A DNA stretch of 64,000 nucleotides from assembly GCA_016709335.1 (NCBI GenBank), contig JADJNC010000008.1, positions 170,248-234,247 of the forward strand, read 5' to 3'. The position numbers and the translations under genes were made by a program. Each line of letters opens with the position of its first letter. Position 1 is the stretch's first letter. Source of the stretch: Candidatus Propionivibrio dominans (lineage in GTDB: Bacteria > Pseudomonadota > Gammaproteobacteria > Burkholderiales > Rhodocyclaceae). Under the pieces are notes generated by a model. The model was given only the letters and a program-made list of their open reading frames with translations. It had not been told where the DNA came from and made no database searches. Below, in pieces: positions 43,839 to 55,735 of the stretch.

Positions 43839-44918
43839 ATGGAAAGACGTTCATTTTTGAAAAAAGCAGGGGTGGGTATTGCGGCCGGTGCCGTAGCCAT
43901 GCCGGCAATCGCCCAGAATGCCCCGACCATCAAGTGGCGTCTGGCCTCCAGCTTCCCGAAGAGTCTTGATACCATCTACGGCGGTGCCGAACACATGGCC
44001 AAGCGCGTTTCGGAAGCGACCGGCGGCAAGTTCCAGATCCAGGTCTTTGCTGCGGGCGAAATTGTTCCCGGCCCCGGCGTGCTCGATGCCGTCAAGGACA
44101 ACACCGTTGAAATGGGACACACCGTCTCGTATTATTTTTACGGCAAGGATCCGACCTACGCCTTCGATTGTGCCATTCCTTTCGGCATGACCAACCGTCA
44201 GATGGACGCCTGGTTCCGCTATGGCAATGGCACCAAGCTGATGGGCGAATTTTTTGCCAAAGTCAATATCATCCCGATTCCCTGTGGCAACACCGGCACG
44301 CAAATGGGCGGCTGGTACCGCAAGGAGATCAAGACCGTCGCCGATTTGAAAGGACTGAAAATTCGTATCGGCGGCTTCGCTGGCGCGGTTCTCTCCAAGC
44401 TGGGCGCCGTTCCGCAGCAGATCCCCGGCGGCGACATTTACCCGGCGCTGGAAAAAGGCACGATCGACGCCGCCGAGTGGGTTGGTCCATACGATGACCA
44501 GAAGCTCGGTTTCAACAAGGTGGCCAAGTATTACTACTACCCCGGCTGGTGGGAAGGCGGTCCGCAGGTGTCGGCCTACGTCAACGCCAAGAAGTTCGCC
44601 GAATTGCCGAAGGAGTACCAGACCATCCTGCAACTCGCCTGTGCCGATGCCCACGTCGACATGATGTCGAAATACGATGCCAGAAATCCGACGGCGCTCA
44701 AGCAACTGGTGGGTTCCGGTACGATACTCAAGCAATTCCCGAAGGAAATCATGGACGCCTCCTACAAGGCGGCGATGGAAGTCTATGCCGAAACCTCGGC
44801 GACCAACGCCGAGTTCAAGAAAGTCTATGACGACTACAAGAAGTTCATGGACGATCAGAATCTGTGGCACCGGGTTGCCGAAGGCTCGTACGCGAACTTC
44901 ATGTATAGCAAGCGATAA
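43839..44918 (+). CDS. TRAP transporter substrate-binding protein (TakP/DctP family)
   Basis: Periplasmic receptor of a TRAP transporter. The N-terminus ERRSFLKKAGVGIAAGAVA is a Tat signal with the twin arginine at residues 3-4 and cleavage near PAIAQ. Mature segments LKGLKIRIGGFAGAVLSKLG and PGGDIYPALEKGTIDAAEW are typical of the DctP family branch that includes TakP (2-oxoacids) and a lactate receptor, so a 2-oxo- or hydroxy-carboxylate is likely but not proven. AAAGGAG lies 7 bases before the ATG. The gene is convergent with its presumed membrane subunits and ends in its own terminator. Confidence 0.9.
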   Translation: MERRSFLKKAGVGIAAGAVAMPAIAQNAPTIKWRLASSFPKSLDTIYGGAEHMAKRVSEATGGKFQIQVFAAGEIVPGPGVLDAVKDNTVEMGHTVSYYFYGKDPTYAFDCAIPFGMTNRQMDAWFRYGNGTKLMGEFFAKVNIIPIPCGNTGTQMGGWYRKEIKTVADLKGLKIRIGGFAGAVLSKLGAVPQQIPGGDIYPALEKGTIDAAEWVGPYDDQKLGFNKVAKYYYYPGWWEGGPQVSAYVNAKKFAELPKEYQTILQLACADAHVDMMSKYDARNPTALKQLVGSGTILKQFPKEIMDASYKAAMEVYAETSATNAEFKKVYDDYKKFMDDQNLWHRVAEGSYANFMYSKR

Positions 44919-44973
44919 GCGGCCTGCTGGCGAGGGCAAAATGTATCGGCCTCTCCTGGGAAACCGACCAACT

Positions 44974-44998
44974 GGGGCAATTGCCCCCGTTTTATTTT
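44974..44998 (+). terminator. Intrinsic terminator of dctP
   Basis: A perfect palindrome GGGGCAATTGCCCC followed by CCGTTTTATTTT, 55 bases after the dctP stop. Confidence 0.7.
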
Positions 44999-45031
44999 CT
45001 GTGACGCGGTGTCAACTCCGGGGCAGCGCAA

Positions 45032-45053
45032 AAAACCCGCCGAAGCGGGTTTT
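45032..45053 (-). terminator. Intrinsic terminator of dctM
   Basis: AAAACCCGC-CGAA-GCGGGTTTT, a 9-bp stem with a tetraloop; on the minus strand it is followed by TTTTTT and lies 35 bases after the dctM stop. It can also act on the plus strand. Confidence 0.75.
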
Positions 45054-45088
45054 GTTTGACCAGCGATGATGCCGATGACTCCGAAGAC

Positions 45089-46591
45089 TTACTTCGCCGG
45101 CTCGGCTTTCATCGAATCCATGATCGCTTTGTTGGCCGCGTCTTCTGCGGCTTTTGATTCTGCCGGCGTGCTTTCCTGGCCCGGTGTCGTCGCAGTACTT
45201 CCGTAGTCCGAGCTTGGCATCTCGATCTGCACCGAATCGAGATCGACCTTCACATCCTTGTCCAGACCGAAAGTCACCATCTGCGGGAACATGATCACCA
45301 GCGCAATCATGATGATCTGGATGCAGACGAAAGGAATCGCGCCCCAGTAGATGTCCATCGTCTTGATTGTCGGCGGTGCGACCGAGCGCAGATAGAACAG
45401 TGCGAAGCCGAAAGGCGGATGCATGAACGAGGTCTGCATGTTCACCGCGAGCAACACGCCGAACCAGATCAGGTCGATGCCCAGCTTGTCGGCGACCGGC
45501 CCGAGCAGCGGAACGACGATGAACGAAAGCTCGAAGAAGTCGAGGAAGAAGGCGAGCAGGAAAACGAGGATGTTCACCACGATCAGGAAACCGATCTGGC
45601 CACCGGGCAGCCCGCTCAACAGGTGTTCGACCCATTTGTGTCCATCGACGCCGTAAAAGGTGAGCGAGAAGACCCGCGCGCCAACCAGAATGAAGACCAC
45701 GAAAGTCGTCAGCTTGGCCGTCGTTTCCATGGCCTGCCTGAGCAGCTTCCAGGACAGGCGCCGGCGGCCGATGGCCATGATCAGCGCGCCGGTCGCTCCC
45801 ATTGCGCCGCCCTCGGTCGGCGTGGCAATACCGAGGAAAATGGTGCCGAGCACGAGGAAGATCAGGAACAGCGGCGGTAACAGCGTCGTCAGCACCCGCA
45901 GCATCAGCTTGACGCCGCGTATCGAGCGCGCCTCGAGCGGCAGCGCCGGCGCCCACTCCGGCTTGAAAATCGCGACGAGTATCACATAACCAAAATACAG
46001 TGCGGTTAGCACGAAGCCAGGGAGGAATGCGCCGGCATACATGTCGCCGACTGACTTGCCGAGCTGGTCGGCCATGATGATCAGCACCAGCGACGGTGGG
46101 ATGATCTGCGCCAGCGTACCGGAAGCGGCGATGACGCCGGTGGCCAGCCGCTTGTCGTAGCCGTAGCGCAGCATGATCGGCAACGAGATGAGGCCCATCG
46201 AGATTACCGAGGCGGCGACGACACCGGTGGTCGCCGCCAGCAGCGCACCGACGAAGATCACCGCGAACCCCAGTCCACCGCGCAGCGGGCCGAAGAGCTG
46301 ACCGATGGTGTCGAGCAGGTCTTCGGCCATCCCGGATCGTTCGAGGATCAGCCCCATGAAGGTGAAGAAAGGGATGGCCAGCAAGGTATCGTTGGCCATC
46401 ACGCCAAAAATACGATCAGGCAGTGCCTGGAAGAGCTGCGGGCCGAGCAGGCCGAGCTCGATGCCGATCAGACCGAAAACGATACCGTTGGCGGCCAGGG
46501 CAAAAGCCACCGGGAAGCCGACAAGCATGAAAACGACCATCGATACGAAAATGATCGGCGCCATGTTATTGATTATGAACTCGGTCATCAC
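45089..46591 (-). CDS. dctM: TRAP transporter large permease (DctM family)
   Basis: Membrane translocation subunit of a sodium-driven TRAP system. The 500 residues carry about a dozen hydrophobic segments (MLVGFPVAFALAANGIVFG, FTFMGLILERSGMAEDLLD, GVIAASGTLAQIIPPSLVLI), all standard for DctM. An unusual acidic, Ala/Ser/Pro-rich tail of some 50 residues (VDLDSVQIEMPSSDYG onward) follows the last membrane segment. Its ATG overlaps the dctQ stop. Confidence 0.94.
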   Translation of the reverse strand: MMTEFIINNMAPIIFVSMVVFMLVGFPVAFALAANGIVFGLIGIELGLLGPQLFQALPDRIFGVMANDTLLAIPFFTFMGLILERSGMAEDLLDTIGQLFGPLRGGLGFAVIFVGALLAATTGVVAASVISMGLISLPIMLRYGYDKRLATGVIAASGTLAQIIPPSLVLIIMADQLGKSVGDMYAGAFLPGFVLTALYFGYVILVAIFKPEWAPALPLEARSIRGVKLMLRVLTTLLPPLFLIFLVLGTIFLGIATPTEGGAMGATGALIMAIGRRRLSWKLLRQAMETTAKLTTFVVFILVGARVFSLTFYGVDGHKWVEHLLSGLPGGQIGFLIVVNILVFLLAFFLDFFELSFIVVPLLGPVADKLGIDLIWFGVLLAVNMQTSFMHPPFGFALFYLRSVAPPTIKTMDIYWGAIPFVCIQIIMIALVIMFPQMVTFGLDKDVKVDLDSVQIEMPSSDYGSTATTPGQESTPAESKAAEDAANKAIMDSMKAEPAK

Positions 46592-47175
46592 AGGTCTCCC
46601 TTCTGTGCCTTGATGGCCAGTGCAAGCTCTTCTTCAGGAGTCAGCGTGTGAAGTTTCTCGGTCGGGTCGGGACATAGCCCCTGCAGGAAGCCAATGCGCT
46701 TGATCAGCTCCGAGACGCCCTGCATCACCAGCAGGAAAAAGCCGACCGGTATCATCAGGCGTGCCGGCCAGACGGTAAGGCCACCCGAATTATTGGATTG
46801 TTCGTTGGTGTGCAGTGCGAGCAGGAAAATAGGCCACGACATCCACATGATGGCAATGGCCATCGGCATCAGGAAAAAGATGATGCCGAAGATGTCGATC
46901 CAGGTTTGCCCGCGCTTGGAAAATTTTCCCGAAACGATGTCGATACGCACGTGCTCGTTCTTCATCAGCGTGTAACCGGCACCGAGCAGGAAAATCATCC
47001 CGAAAAGATACCACTGGATTTCGAGAAAGGCGTTTGAACTGTAGTTGATGGTGTAGCGCATGATGGCATTGCCGGCGCTGATCAGCGTGACGATCAATAC
47101 CAGCCAGATAATCGACTTGCCGATCAGATTGGTCAGCGCATCGATCATTTTCGAGAGCTTGAGTAAAGCATTCAC
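46588..47175 (-). CDS. dctQ: TRAP transporter small permease (DctQ family)
   Basis: Four-helix membrane subunit that pairs with DctM. Segments include IIWLVLIVTLISAGNAIMRY, EIQWYLFGMIFLLGAGYTL and the conserved EHVRIDIV. The GTG at 47175 (195 residues) is preferred because GGAGG lies 8 bases before it; an upstream TTG would add five residues and overlaps that site. The stop overlaps dctM by ATGA. The cytoplasmic tail of about 40 residues is longer than in many DctQ proteins. Confidence 0.9.
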   Translation of the reverse strand: MNALLKLSKMIDALTNLIGKSIIWLVLIVTLISAGNAIMRYTINYSSNAFLEIQWYLFGMIFLLGAGYTLMKNEHVRIDIVSGKFSKRGQTWIDIFGIIFFLMPMAIAIMWMSWPIFLLALHTNEQSNNSGGLTVWPARLMIPVGFFLLVMQGVSELIKRIGFLQGLCPDPTEKLHTLTPEEELALAIKAQKGDL

Positions 47176-47197
47176 AAAATGTCCCTCCAAAGATGAT

Positions 47198-47398
47198 TCA
47201 AAATTCGGGCTTCTTCGTCCCGCTGGCTCTATTCATGCCCTGAGGCTCGATAATGTATCCGGCATCGTGGCAAAAAACAACCAAAGCGGATTGCTGAGTC
47301 AATACAGCATTTGCCTCAAGGCAGGATCGGGGTCGCGGCGACCGGCGCTGGCGAACTCGGGGTACCTGCCGGATTGAAGGCATTCGCTCAGGTTTCAT
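47198..47398 (-). CDS. Small open frame with perfect ribosome-binding site, unknown
   Basis: A 66-codon frame between the dehydrogenase and dctQ. AGGAGG lies 6 bases before its ATG, the best ribosome-binding site in the region, but the Arg/Pro-rich sequence (RQVPRVRQRRSPRPRS) resembles no family and does not look like a folded protein. It could be a leader peptide or spurious. Not recognised. Confidence 0.3.
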   Translation of the reverse strand: MKPERMPSIRQVPRVRQRRSPRPRSCLEANAVLTQQSALVVFCHDAGYIIEPQGMNRASGTKKPEF

Positions 47399-47455
47399 GG
47401 TGAACCTCCTGTCTCTTGCATGAATGCTGTTGTGGCGGTGACTACAAAAACGGGA

Positions 47456-50227
<2,772 letters not shown>

Positions 50228-50365
50228 TTTCGGCTTGCTCCTTCAGAGAACCAACAGATGATAACGATTAGTCATGCCGTGTCCCGGTAAATTCACCCAT
50301 TGCCAACATATTGCATCGATTGAAGTGATGACGCAAAGACTAATCAAAGATAGAATGCTCTGAAA

Positions 50366-50380
50366 ATTGGTAGTACCAAT
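50366..50380. promoter_or_regulatory. Operator-like palindrome for FadR/LldR-family regulator
   Basis: ATTGGTAGTACCAAT is a perfect 15-bp palindrome with the TGGTNNNACCA core of LldR/PdhR-type GntR regulators. It lies between the divergent dehydrogenase and regulator genes, 139 bases from one start and 78 from the other, the position expected for control of both. Confidence 0.75.
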
Positions 50381-50457
50381 AATTTTTTCCTCGCCAGACC
50401 ACCCCTTTGGCAAGGATTTGGCGGGACCTTGCAGGATTGACTCGCTGGAGTATCCGC

Positions 50458-51159
50458 ATGACACAGCGCAGCGTTGCCGAGGAGACTCAGCGAGCCATTG
50501 AAGTACACCTGCTCGACGGTTCCTGGCCGGCGGGAATGCGCTTGCCGGCCGAGCGGGTGCTGGCGGAAACGCTCGGCGTTTCCCGGAATTCGTTGCGCGA
50601 AGCCATATTCTGCCTGAAGGCGCGTGGCCTGCTGGTCAGCAAGTGGGGCAACGGCGTGTTTGTTACCGATCGCCTGCAGGCGGCCATTTCCTCCCCCTGG
50701 CGACAGTTGGTCGCCGATCATCCTGATTTGCGCTGGGACACACTGGAGTTTCGCCGCGAACTGGAAGGCGCCACCGCGCATTACGCCGCCCTGCGCGCCG
50801 ACAGGAACGACCTGAAGAAAATCGAAGAGATCGTCAACCGCCTGACCAGAGCCTATGCGACGGGCGACAAAAAAGAAGAACACAAGGCCGACGCCGACTT
50901 TCACGAGGCCATCGCTGAAGCCTCGCACAACAGCATGTTTCTCTACTTGCACGCCAGCATCCTGCGCATGCTGCGCGAACATATCAGCCTGAACCTGAAG
51001 GACATGGAGGACGCCACCGGGAAAGTCACCGATGACCTGCGCCAGCAACACCTCGGGATCTGGGAGGCGATCCGCAAGCATCAACCGGAGGCGGCGCGGC
51101 AAGCCATGCTCGCCCACATCGATTTCACGCGCTCGGAACTGGAACGACGGGAGATCTGA
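50458..51159 (+). CDS. GntR-family transcriptional regulator, FadR subfamily
   Basis: DNA-binding repressor responsive to a small carboxylate. The ATG at 50458 has GGAG 7 bases upstream; 233 residues. The N-terminal winged helix shows RLPAERVLAETLGVSRNSLR (HTH) and GLLVSKWGNGVFV; the C-terminal all-helical FCD domain has the metal-binding Asp/His pattern (DADFHEAIAEASHN and later His in MLAHIDF). This resembles LldR, GlcC and PdhR. Neighbour and operator suggest it senses lactate or glycolate. Convergent with selD. Confidence 0.9.
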   Translation: MTQRSVAEETQRAIEVHLLDGSWPAGMRLPAERVLAETLGVSRNSLREAIFCLKARGLLVSKWGNGVFVTDRLQAAISSPWRQLVADHPDLRWDTLEFRRELEGATAHYAALRADRNDLKKIEEIVNRLTRAYATGDKKEEHKADADFHEAIAEASHNSMFLYLHASILRMLREHISLNLKDMEDATGKVTDDLRQQHLGIWEAIRKHQPEAARQAMLAHIDFTRSELERREI

Positions 51160-51169
51160 AGGCCGGCGT

Positions 51170-52297
51170 CTAATACAGAGCGAATCTGGACTTTTTCCTT
51201 GGCGGCGGGGTGAATTTGACCTGCGCTTTTCCCTCGACGATTTCACCGATCACCGTGGCATGATCGAAGCCCTGCTGCAGGAAGACCGAGAGGACCTCGG
51301 TGACCACTTCCGGCGCACAGGCTATGAGAAGACCGCCGCTGGTCTGCGGATCGGTGAGCAGCGCGCGCTCATTGTCGCCAAAACGTTTGGGGTCAAGCTC
51401 AACACTACTGCCGTAGCCCGCCCAGTTGCGGGTTGAGGCTCCGGTCACGCAACCCCGCTCGGCATAATCCAGAGCGTTGGGCAGGACGGGAAGCGAGGCA
51501 AAATCAAGCACCGCCGTGACGCCGGAACCTTTGCAGATTTCAAGCAGATGGCCGAGCAGACCAAAGCCGGTGACATCGGTCATGGCGTGCACGCCGGCCA
51601 GACAGCCGAACGCCGCACCCGGCGTATTGAGCTGCGTTGTCGAAGCGATCATCGTCGAATAGTCGTGCGCCGCAAGCAGGCCCTTTTTGAAGGCGGCACT
51701 ATACAATCCAACCCCCAGACGTTTGCCGAGAATCAGCTTGTCGCCGGCTTGTGCGCCGGTATTGCGCCTGACATTTCCGGGGTGCACCAGACCGATGGCC
51801 ACCAGACCGTAAATCGGTTCAAGCGAATCGATGCTGTGGCCGCCGGCAATCGGGATGTGCGCCCTGGCGCACACCGACTCGCCGCCTTCGAGGATGCGCC
51901 GGATTGTATCCAGCGGCAGGGTACTGACCGGCATGCCGACAATCGCCAGCGCAAACAGCGGCGTGCCACCCATGGCGTAGATATCCGACAGGGCATTGGT
52001 TGCGGCGATACGACCGAAGTCGTAGGGGTCGTCGACAATCGGCATGAAAAAATCAGTCGTAGCGACAATCGCCTGCTCGTCATTGATCTGATAAACCGCC
52101 GCATCGTCACTCGTTTCGCGGCCAACCAGTAGTTGCGGCGGCAGCAGACCCGGCGCGCTTCGGGAGAGAATCTGTTCGAGCACGCCGGGAGCGATCTTGC
52201 AACCGCAGCCGCCGCCATGCGCCAACTGGGTCAACCTGACCGGCGCTTCGGCAGCGGGCTCGGGAGCCGCAACAACGTCTGTTTTCTTCTTGCGCAT
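51170..52297 (-). CDS. selD: Selenide, water dikinase
   Basis: Makes selenophosphate for selenocysteine and selenouridine. 375 residues. The N-terminal active site HGGGCGCKI has Cys (not selenocysteine) and Lys near residues 31-34; [41 protein letters not shown] and [13 protein letters not shown] follow in family order. No selA, selB, selC or selU lies in this window. Near a repeat region on its upstream side. Confidence 0.96.
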   Translation of the reverse strand: MRKKKTDVVAAPEPAAEAPVRLTQLAHGGGCGCKIAPGVLEQILSRSAPGLLPPQLLVGRETSDDAAVYQINDEQAIVATTDFFMPIVDDPYDFGRIAATNALSDIYAMGGTPLFALAIVGMPVSTLPLDTIRRILEGGESVCARAHIPIAGGHSIDSLEPIYGLVAIGLVHPGNVRRNTGAQAGDKLILGKRLGVGLYSAAFKKGLLAAHDYSTMIASTTQLNTPGAAFGCLAGVHAMTDVTGFGLLGHLLEICKGSGVTAVLDFASLPVLPNALDYAERGCVTGASTRNWAGYGSSVELDPKRFGDNERALLTDPQTSGGLLIACAPEVVTEVLSVFLQQGFDHATVIGEIVEGKAQVKFTPPPRKKSRFALY

Positions 52298-52352
52298 TCT
52301 CTTCTTCTGGATAACTGGAAACTAATTAAAGGCCGGCTGGAACGGATTCAGC

Positions 52353-52440
52353 GACTGTGAATTAATGGATGAACACCTACCAAGCCGTCATTCCGGCGCA
52401 CCCCAAGAGTGTTTCCTTCGGGGCACAAGCCGGAATCAAG
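52353..52440 (+). repeat. REP-like palindromic repeat, copy with internal insertion
   Basis: Bases 52353-52400 match the reverse complement of the repeat at 61589-61649 at 42 of 48 positions. The palindrome half CGTCATTCCGGCGCA (52386-52400) is separated from its partner AAGCCGGAATCAAG (52427-52440) by 26 bases that themselves form a CCCC/GGGG hairpin. Confidence 0.7.
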
Positions 52441-52481
52441 TACCTTCCTCTGATATCCGTAAAAACAATCAGATAAACGAG

Positions 52482-52509
52482 CTGGACCCCGGCTTGCGCC
52501 GGGGTGACG
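52482..52509 (-). repeat. REP-like palindromic repeat, second copy, opposite orientation
   Basis: 28-bp palindrome with the core CCCCGGCTTGCGCCGGGG and flanks CTGGA and TGACG. It differs from the copy at 61589-61616 at four positions, all paired in the stem (two T-A pairs become C-G). Confidence 0.75.
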
Positions 52510-52547
52510 AGCTTGGAAATCAGGCAGTAATGATTTTGCACAGACTC

Positions 52548-52754
52548 TCAAGCCACGTCGAATCCCGCACCTTCAATCGCCGCCCGGAACTGTCCGGCAC
52601 CGACTTTCTCCGGGTCGAAAGCAATGCTGGCCTGGCCGGCCTCCAGCGATACCTCGACGCGGGCGACACCGGGCAAGGCCAGCAGAACCCCGCTGACATT
52701 CTTGACGCAGCCCTGGCAGCTCATTCCGCCAATACCGATCACGATCTGTTCCAT
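52548..52754 (-). CDS. copZ: Heavy-metal-associated domain protein (CopZ-like chaperone)
   Basis: 68-residue ferredoxin-fold copper chaperone. The metal site GGMSCQGCVKNV (MxCxxC) is intact and the fold pattern (VEVSLEAGQASIAFDPEKV) complete. The ATG at 52754 has GGGAG 8 bases upstream and follows the GGDEF/EAL stop by 2 bases. It would deliver Cu(I) to the copper ATPase encoded upstream on the same strand. Confidence 0.92.
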   Translation of the reverse strand: MEQIVIGIGGMSCQGCVKNVSGVLLALPGVARVEVSLEAGQASIAFDPEKVGAGQFRAAIEGAGFDVA

Positions 52755-52756
52755 GC

Positions 52757-55651
52757 TCAGACTCCCTTCATGTTTTGCTGCTGTATAAGCTCGGTGAAGT
52801 TTTGCCGGCGTAGAAGCTCGGCAAATTCGTCGGCGGGCAGCGGAACGCTGAAATAATACCCCTGAACCTCGTCGCAACCCTGAAGCCTGAGCATCTCAAG
52901 CTGTTCGGCCTGCTCTACGCCCTCGGCAATCACCGCCAGACGCAGGCTGTGCCCGAGGCTGATCACGGCGGTGGCAATCGCCCAGTCGTCGGGGTCGCTG
53001 ACGATATCGCGCACGAAGGACTGGTCGATCTTCAGCTTGTCGATGGGAAAACGCTTGAGATACGAAAGACTTGAATAGCCGGTACCGAAATCGTCGATGG
53101 CCAGCTTGATGCCCATGGCTGAAAGCCGACGCAAAATTTCGACCGTCTCGTCGGCATTGCCCATGACGATGCCCTCGGTCAGCTCGAGCTCAAGGAATTC
53201 GGGCGGCAACCCGCTATCGGAAAGCGCCGAGCGAACGTTTTCCTCCAGTTGGCCGCCACGAAACTGAACCGAGGAAATATTCACGGCGACACTGATCGGC
53301 GGCAGGCCGGTATCCTGCCAGGAACGGTTTTGTCGGCAGGCTTCGCGCAGCGCCCATTCACCGATGGGGACAATCAGACCGGAGATTTCCGCGACCGGGA
53401 TGAACCTTCCCGGCGACACCAGGCCGGTCTGCGGATGCCGCCAGCGTAATAGCGCCTCGGCACCGATGATGCGGCCGTTCGCCACATTGATCTGCGGCTG
53501 ATAATGGAGAACGAACTCGCTGCGCTCGAGTCCCTGGCGCAGACCGTTTTCGAGTTGCAGCCGCTCCAGCGCGGCGACGTTCATTTCACTGGCGAAGAAC
53601 CGGTAGGCGTTGCGCCCCGACTCCTTGGCCCGGTACATCGCCGTATCGGCGTGCTTGAGCAGGGTCTCGAAGTCACCGCCATCCTGCGGGAACAGGCTGA
53701 TGCCCAACGAGGGCGTCACCCCGAGCTGATGCTTCTCGATCTGGCAGGGACGCCCCACCACCTCCAGGATCTTGCGCGCCACCTCGCTCGTGCCTTCGAG
53801 CGTCGCTTCGCCAAGCAGAACCACAAACTCGTCGCCACCCAGCCGGGCCACGGTATCCATTCGCCGCACACAGCCGAGCAGCCGTTGCGCCACCTCGCTC
53901 AGCAGTTGATCGCCGGCCGAGTGCCCGAGCGAATCGTTGATCGTCTTGAAATGGTCCAGATCGACAAACAGCAGGGCAACGCGCTTGCCCTCACGCTCGG
54001 CGCCGACCAGCGCCTGCTCGGCACGGTCCTGCAACAGCCGGCGATTGGGCAACCCGGTCAGCGGGTCGAAGTAGGCCAGTTGGCGGATATGCTCCTGCGC
54101 GGCGTGGCGCTCGGAAATGTCGGATTCGATCCCGACATAGTTGAGCACTTCGCCCGAGGCGCCGCGATAGACGCTGATCGTCAGCCATGCCGGGTAGATT
54201 TCGCCGTTCTTGCGCCGGTTCCAGATCTCGCCCTGCCAGCGCCCTTCGGCATTGAGGGTTTGTCGCATCGCCGCGAAGAACTCGGCCGGGTGGCGCCCCG
54301 AACCGATCACGCGTGGGTTGTGGCCGATCACCTCAGCAGCGCTGTAGCCGGTCATTCTCAGGAATGCCGGGTTAACCGAGACAATGATCGAGTCGGCATT
54401 GGTGATCATGATCGATTCCTGGCTGCTTTCGAAGACGCGCGCCGCCAGCTTCAGCTCGGCCTCGCTCTTCCTGCGCTGGCGGATATCACGAAATACACCC
54501 TGGATCAGGCGATGTCCGTCTGCCGTTTCGATCACGTTGCTGCTGATCTCGACATCAACAATGTCACCGTCGGCCGTGACAATCTTCATTTCGTCGGGAC
54601 CACCACCACCGGCGCGGATGTGCCGTGCGTAGGCTTCGCCATAGGCAGCGGAAAGCTCGGGCGGATGAAAGGCCGCCGTCGACATGCCGATCAGCTCTTC
54701 GCGCGGACGCAGGAAAAGAAGCTCGGCCTCGACATTGGCATCGACAACCCGTCGGCTGTCGATATCGGCCACCAGAATCGCATCCTGCGCGCCTTCAAAG
54801 AGTGCGGCATAGCGCCTGGTCTTGTCCTTCAGTTCCTTTTCGATCCGGCGCTGGGCGCTCAGGTCGATCAGCGTGCCGACCGACGTCGGGCGACCGCCGA
54901 TGGCCAATGGACGGCCCATGATCAACAAGGGAAAGGTACTGCCATCCTTGCGCAAACCGGTCAGTTCATAGGGCGCGCTGATCTCGCCGGCAGCGCGCCG
55001 CTGCATCTTGCCGATCAGCAGTTCACGCTGCTCGGGGATCACTACATCGGGCGGCCCGAGCTTGCCGACGAGTTCGTCCTCGCGGTAACCGAACATCTCG
55101 ACCAGCTTCGGATTGACATAACTGAATTTGTAGTCGTGCAGAATGGAAACGCCGACCTGCGCGGCGTCCATCGTGGCCCGGTATTTCTCTTCGCTGTCGC
55201 GTAGCGCCTTCTCATGCTCGCGTCGCTCTGTCACATCCACGGCGATGCCACAGGCGCTGAGCGGCTGACCCGCCGCATCGGAGTGCACGCTCATCGAATC
55301 GCTGAAGCAGACCAGATTGCCGGCGGCATCACGCACGCGGTATTCCAGGCAATGCGACTGCGTTTGCCCCGGCGCTGCCGCGCACAAGGTCTCGATCTCG
55401 CTGAAACAGCGCTCGCCATCTTCAAGGGTGAGTCGCTCGCGCAGCAGGTGCAGGCCGCGCGCATGCAGCTCGGCCAGCGTAACGCCAAACAGGATCGCCG
55501 CACGCGGGCTGATGAAGTCGTAACCACCGCGCACAAAATCAAGGCGATAGGCGATATGCTCGCTGGCGGCAAGCAACTCGTCGAGCGGGGCAAGACCGGC
55601 GTGCGAAGACAATTCGCCGCCCACCACCTCCATGCTGCCTCGATCTGTCAT
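52757..55651 (-). CDS. PAS-GGDEF-EAL cyclic-di-GMP signalling protein
   Basis: 964 residues: four PAS-type sensor domains (about 25-140, 150-270, 275-395, 395-520; for example YVNPKLVEMFGYREDELVG and VNPAFLRMTGYSAAEVIG), a diguanylate cyclase domain with intact RLGGDEFVVLLG near 602, and a phosphodiesterase domain with EALLRW near 732, ELTEG, DDFGTGYSSLSYL and KIDQSFV. Both catalytic motifs look active. No membrane segment is evident, so it is probably cytoplasmic and may sense redox, haem or flavin through the PAS domains. Sits between copA and copZ on the same strand. Confidence 0.95.
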   Translation of the reverse strand: MTDRGSMEVVGGELSSHAGLAPLDELLAASEHIAYRLDFVRGGYDFISPRAAILFGVTLAELHARGLHLLRERLTLEDGERCFSEIETLCAAAPGQTQSHCLEYRVRDAAGNLVCFSDSMSVHSDAAGQPLSACGIAVDVTERREHEKALRDSEEKYRATMDAAQVGVSILHDYKFSYVNPKLVEMFGYREDELVGKLGPPDVVIPEQRELLIGKMQRRAAGEISAPYELTGLRKDGSTFPLLIMGRPLAIGGRPTSVGTLIDLSAQRRIEKELKDKTRRYAALFEGAQDAILVADIDSRRVVDANVEAELLFLRPREELIGMSTAAFHPPELSAAYGEAYARHIRAGGGGPDEMKIVTADGDIVDVEISSNVIETADGHRLIQGVFRDIRQRRKSEAELKLAARVFESSQESIMITNADSIIVSVNPAFLRMTGYSAAEVIGHNPRVIGSGRHPAEFFAAMRQTLNAEGRWQGEIWNRRKNGEIYPAWLTISVYRGASGEVLNYVGIESDISERHAAQEHIRQLAYFDPLTGLPNRRLLQDRAEQALVGAEREGKRVALLFVDLDHFKTINDSLGHSAGDQLLSEVAQRLLGCVRRMDTVARLGGDEFVVLLGEATLEGTSEVARKILEVVGRPCQIEKHQLGVTPSLGISLFPQDGGDFETLLKHADTAMYRAKESGRNAYRFFASEMNVAALERLQLENGLRQGLERSEFVLHYQPQINVANGRIIGAEALLRWRHPQTGLVSPGRFIPVAEISGLIVPIGEWALREACRQNRSWQDTGLPPISVAVNISSVQFRGGQLEENVRSALSDSGLPPEFLELELTEGIVMGNADETVEILRRLSAMGIKLAIDDFGTGYSSLSYLKRFPIDKLKIDQSFVRDIVSDPDDWAIATAVISLGHSLRLAVIAEGVEQAEQLEMLRLQGCDEVQGYYFSVPLPADEFAELLRRQNFTELIQQQNMKGV

Positions 55652-55735
55652 GCACCCCCCATGGTCAGCCTGACGCTACTCTATCGCCAGGAAACGACTA
55701 ATAAACAACTTCCCGATTCTGTTCCAGTAGTTCCA

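Noticed and set aside
51170..52297. Selenocysteine codon in selD
   Set aside because: The active-site position is read as Cys in an uninterrupted frame; no TGA recoding is needed.
53504..55204. Plus-strand 566-codon frame opposite the GGDEF/EAL gene
   Set aside because: Antisense shadow; no recognisable domain.
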